Assembly: GCA_948857205.1 (NCBI GenBank)
Contig: CAQPRV010000103.1
Location: forward strand, 1 to 5,704
Direction: 5' to 3'
Length of the DNA: 5,704 bases
DNA from: an uncultured Clostridia bacterium
Lineage (GTDB): Bacteria; Bacillota; Clostridia; TANB77; CAG-508
Position 1 is the first letter of the stretch, and each line of letters starts with the position of its first letter. Under the pieces are notes generated by a model. That model was not told the origin of the DNA and did not search any database. It saw only the letters and a program-made list of their open reading frames with translations. The position numbers and the translations under genes are program-made. This document shows, in pieces, positions 5,612 through 5,704 of this stretch.

Positions 5612-5704
5612 TTACTCCTTCCAATGTCCTTTATCTAACAATTCAATCTGTTTTTTTGTAGCCGTTCCATTTTTTCTTGCCTTTATTGCATCATACCATT
5701 TCCA
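5612..5704 (-). CDS. C-terminal end of a gene entering from the right, probable polymorphic toxin
   Basis: Thirty codons are visible before the TAA at 5612-5614: WKWYDAIKARKNGTATKKQI, then ELLDKGHWKE. The gene is cut by the window edge, so its start, length and domains are unknown. The short, basic, Trp/Gly-containing end followed 2 bp later by a small acidic gene is the usual arrangement of a secreted polymorphic toxin (LXG, WXG or RHS type in Gram-positive bacteria) with its immunity gene. The final GHWKE resembles ends seen in nuclease-type tips, but this is a weak impression and no catalytic residue can be assigned from 30 codons. It could also be another type of gene. The ribosome site of the next gene (GGAAGGAG, 5615-5622) lies within its last codons. 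Confidence 0.65.
   Translation of the reverse strand, partial: WKWYDAIKARKNGTATKKQIELLDKGHWKE

Noticed and set aside
5610..5624. Alternative TTG start (5624) for the 125-residue protein.
   Set aside because: It overlaps the upstream gene's end and contains the GGAAGGAG ribosome site that serves ATG 5609.
1..5704. CRISPR array, tRNA, rRNA or riboswitch.
   Set aside because: I see no regularly spaced direct repeats, no tRNA-like cloverleaf or CCA end, and no long G+C-rich structured stretch on either strand.

Overview
This is a strongly A+T-rich window (by eye about three quarters A+T). It uses mostly ATA, TTA and AGA/AAA codons and has AGGAG-type ribosome sites, which points to a low-GC Gram-positive bacterium, probably a clostridial or Lachnospiraceae-like gut Firmicute. 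Every gene I can support is on the minus strand, so the window reads from right (5704) to left (1). It looks like an accessory region: two or three intact small genes, one very large gene, and between them fragments of genes and of a transposase.

Right part (about 4131-5704). It begins with the last 30 codons of a gene running in from the right, probably the tip of a polymorphic toxin. A 125-residue acidic protein follows 2 bp later and is probably its immunity protein. Next come broken pieces of a second toxin tip (4892-5171). The last piece overlaps, by an ATGA junction, an intact 114-residue second immunity-like gene (4551-4895). After that are the last 65 codons of an IS630-family transposase (4361-4558) and a damaged second copy of the C-terminal half of the 114-residue gene (4131-4301). 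The nucleotide match between the two copies is 4191-4292 against 4581-4682, about 95% identical and without gaps. The layout resembles the tail of a toxin/immunity array, where displaced toxin tips and their immunity genes accumulate and decay.

Middle (about 3390-4130). There is no intact gene. Minus-strand reading frames with protein-like composition are interrupted by stops and frameshifts (3785-4113 and, weakly, 3626-3784). A 64-codon remnant (3346-3540) runs into the start of the next gene. A candidate sigma-A promoter lies at 3580-3608.

Left part (111-3377). One gene codes for a protein of about 1088 residues: a long helical, TPR-like body followed by a C-terminal GHKL (histidine-kinase-type) ATPase fold with a recognisable N box and a G2-like loop but no visible classical G1 box. 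There is no transmembrane segment, receiver domain or obvious phospho-accepting histidine. Its size, architecture and setting among toxin and transposon debris suggest a cytoplasmic sensor or conflict (defence-type) protein. That role is inferred, not shown. The last 110 bases hold only weak hairpins.
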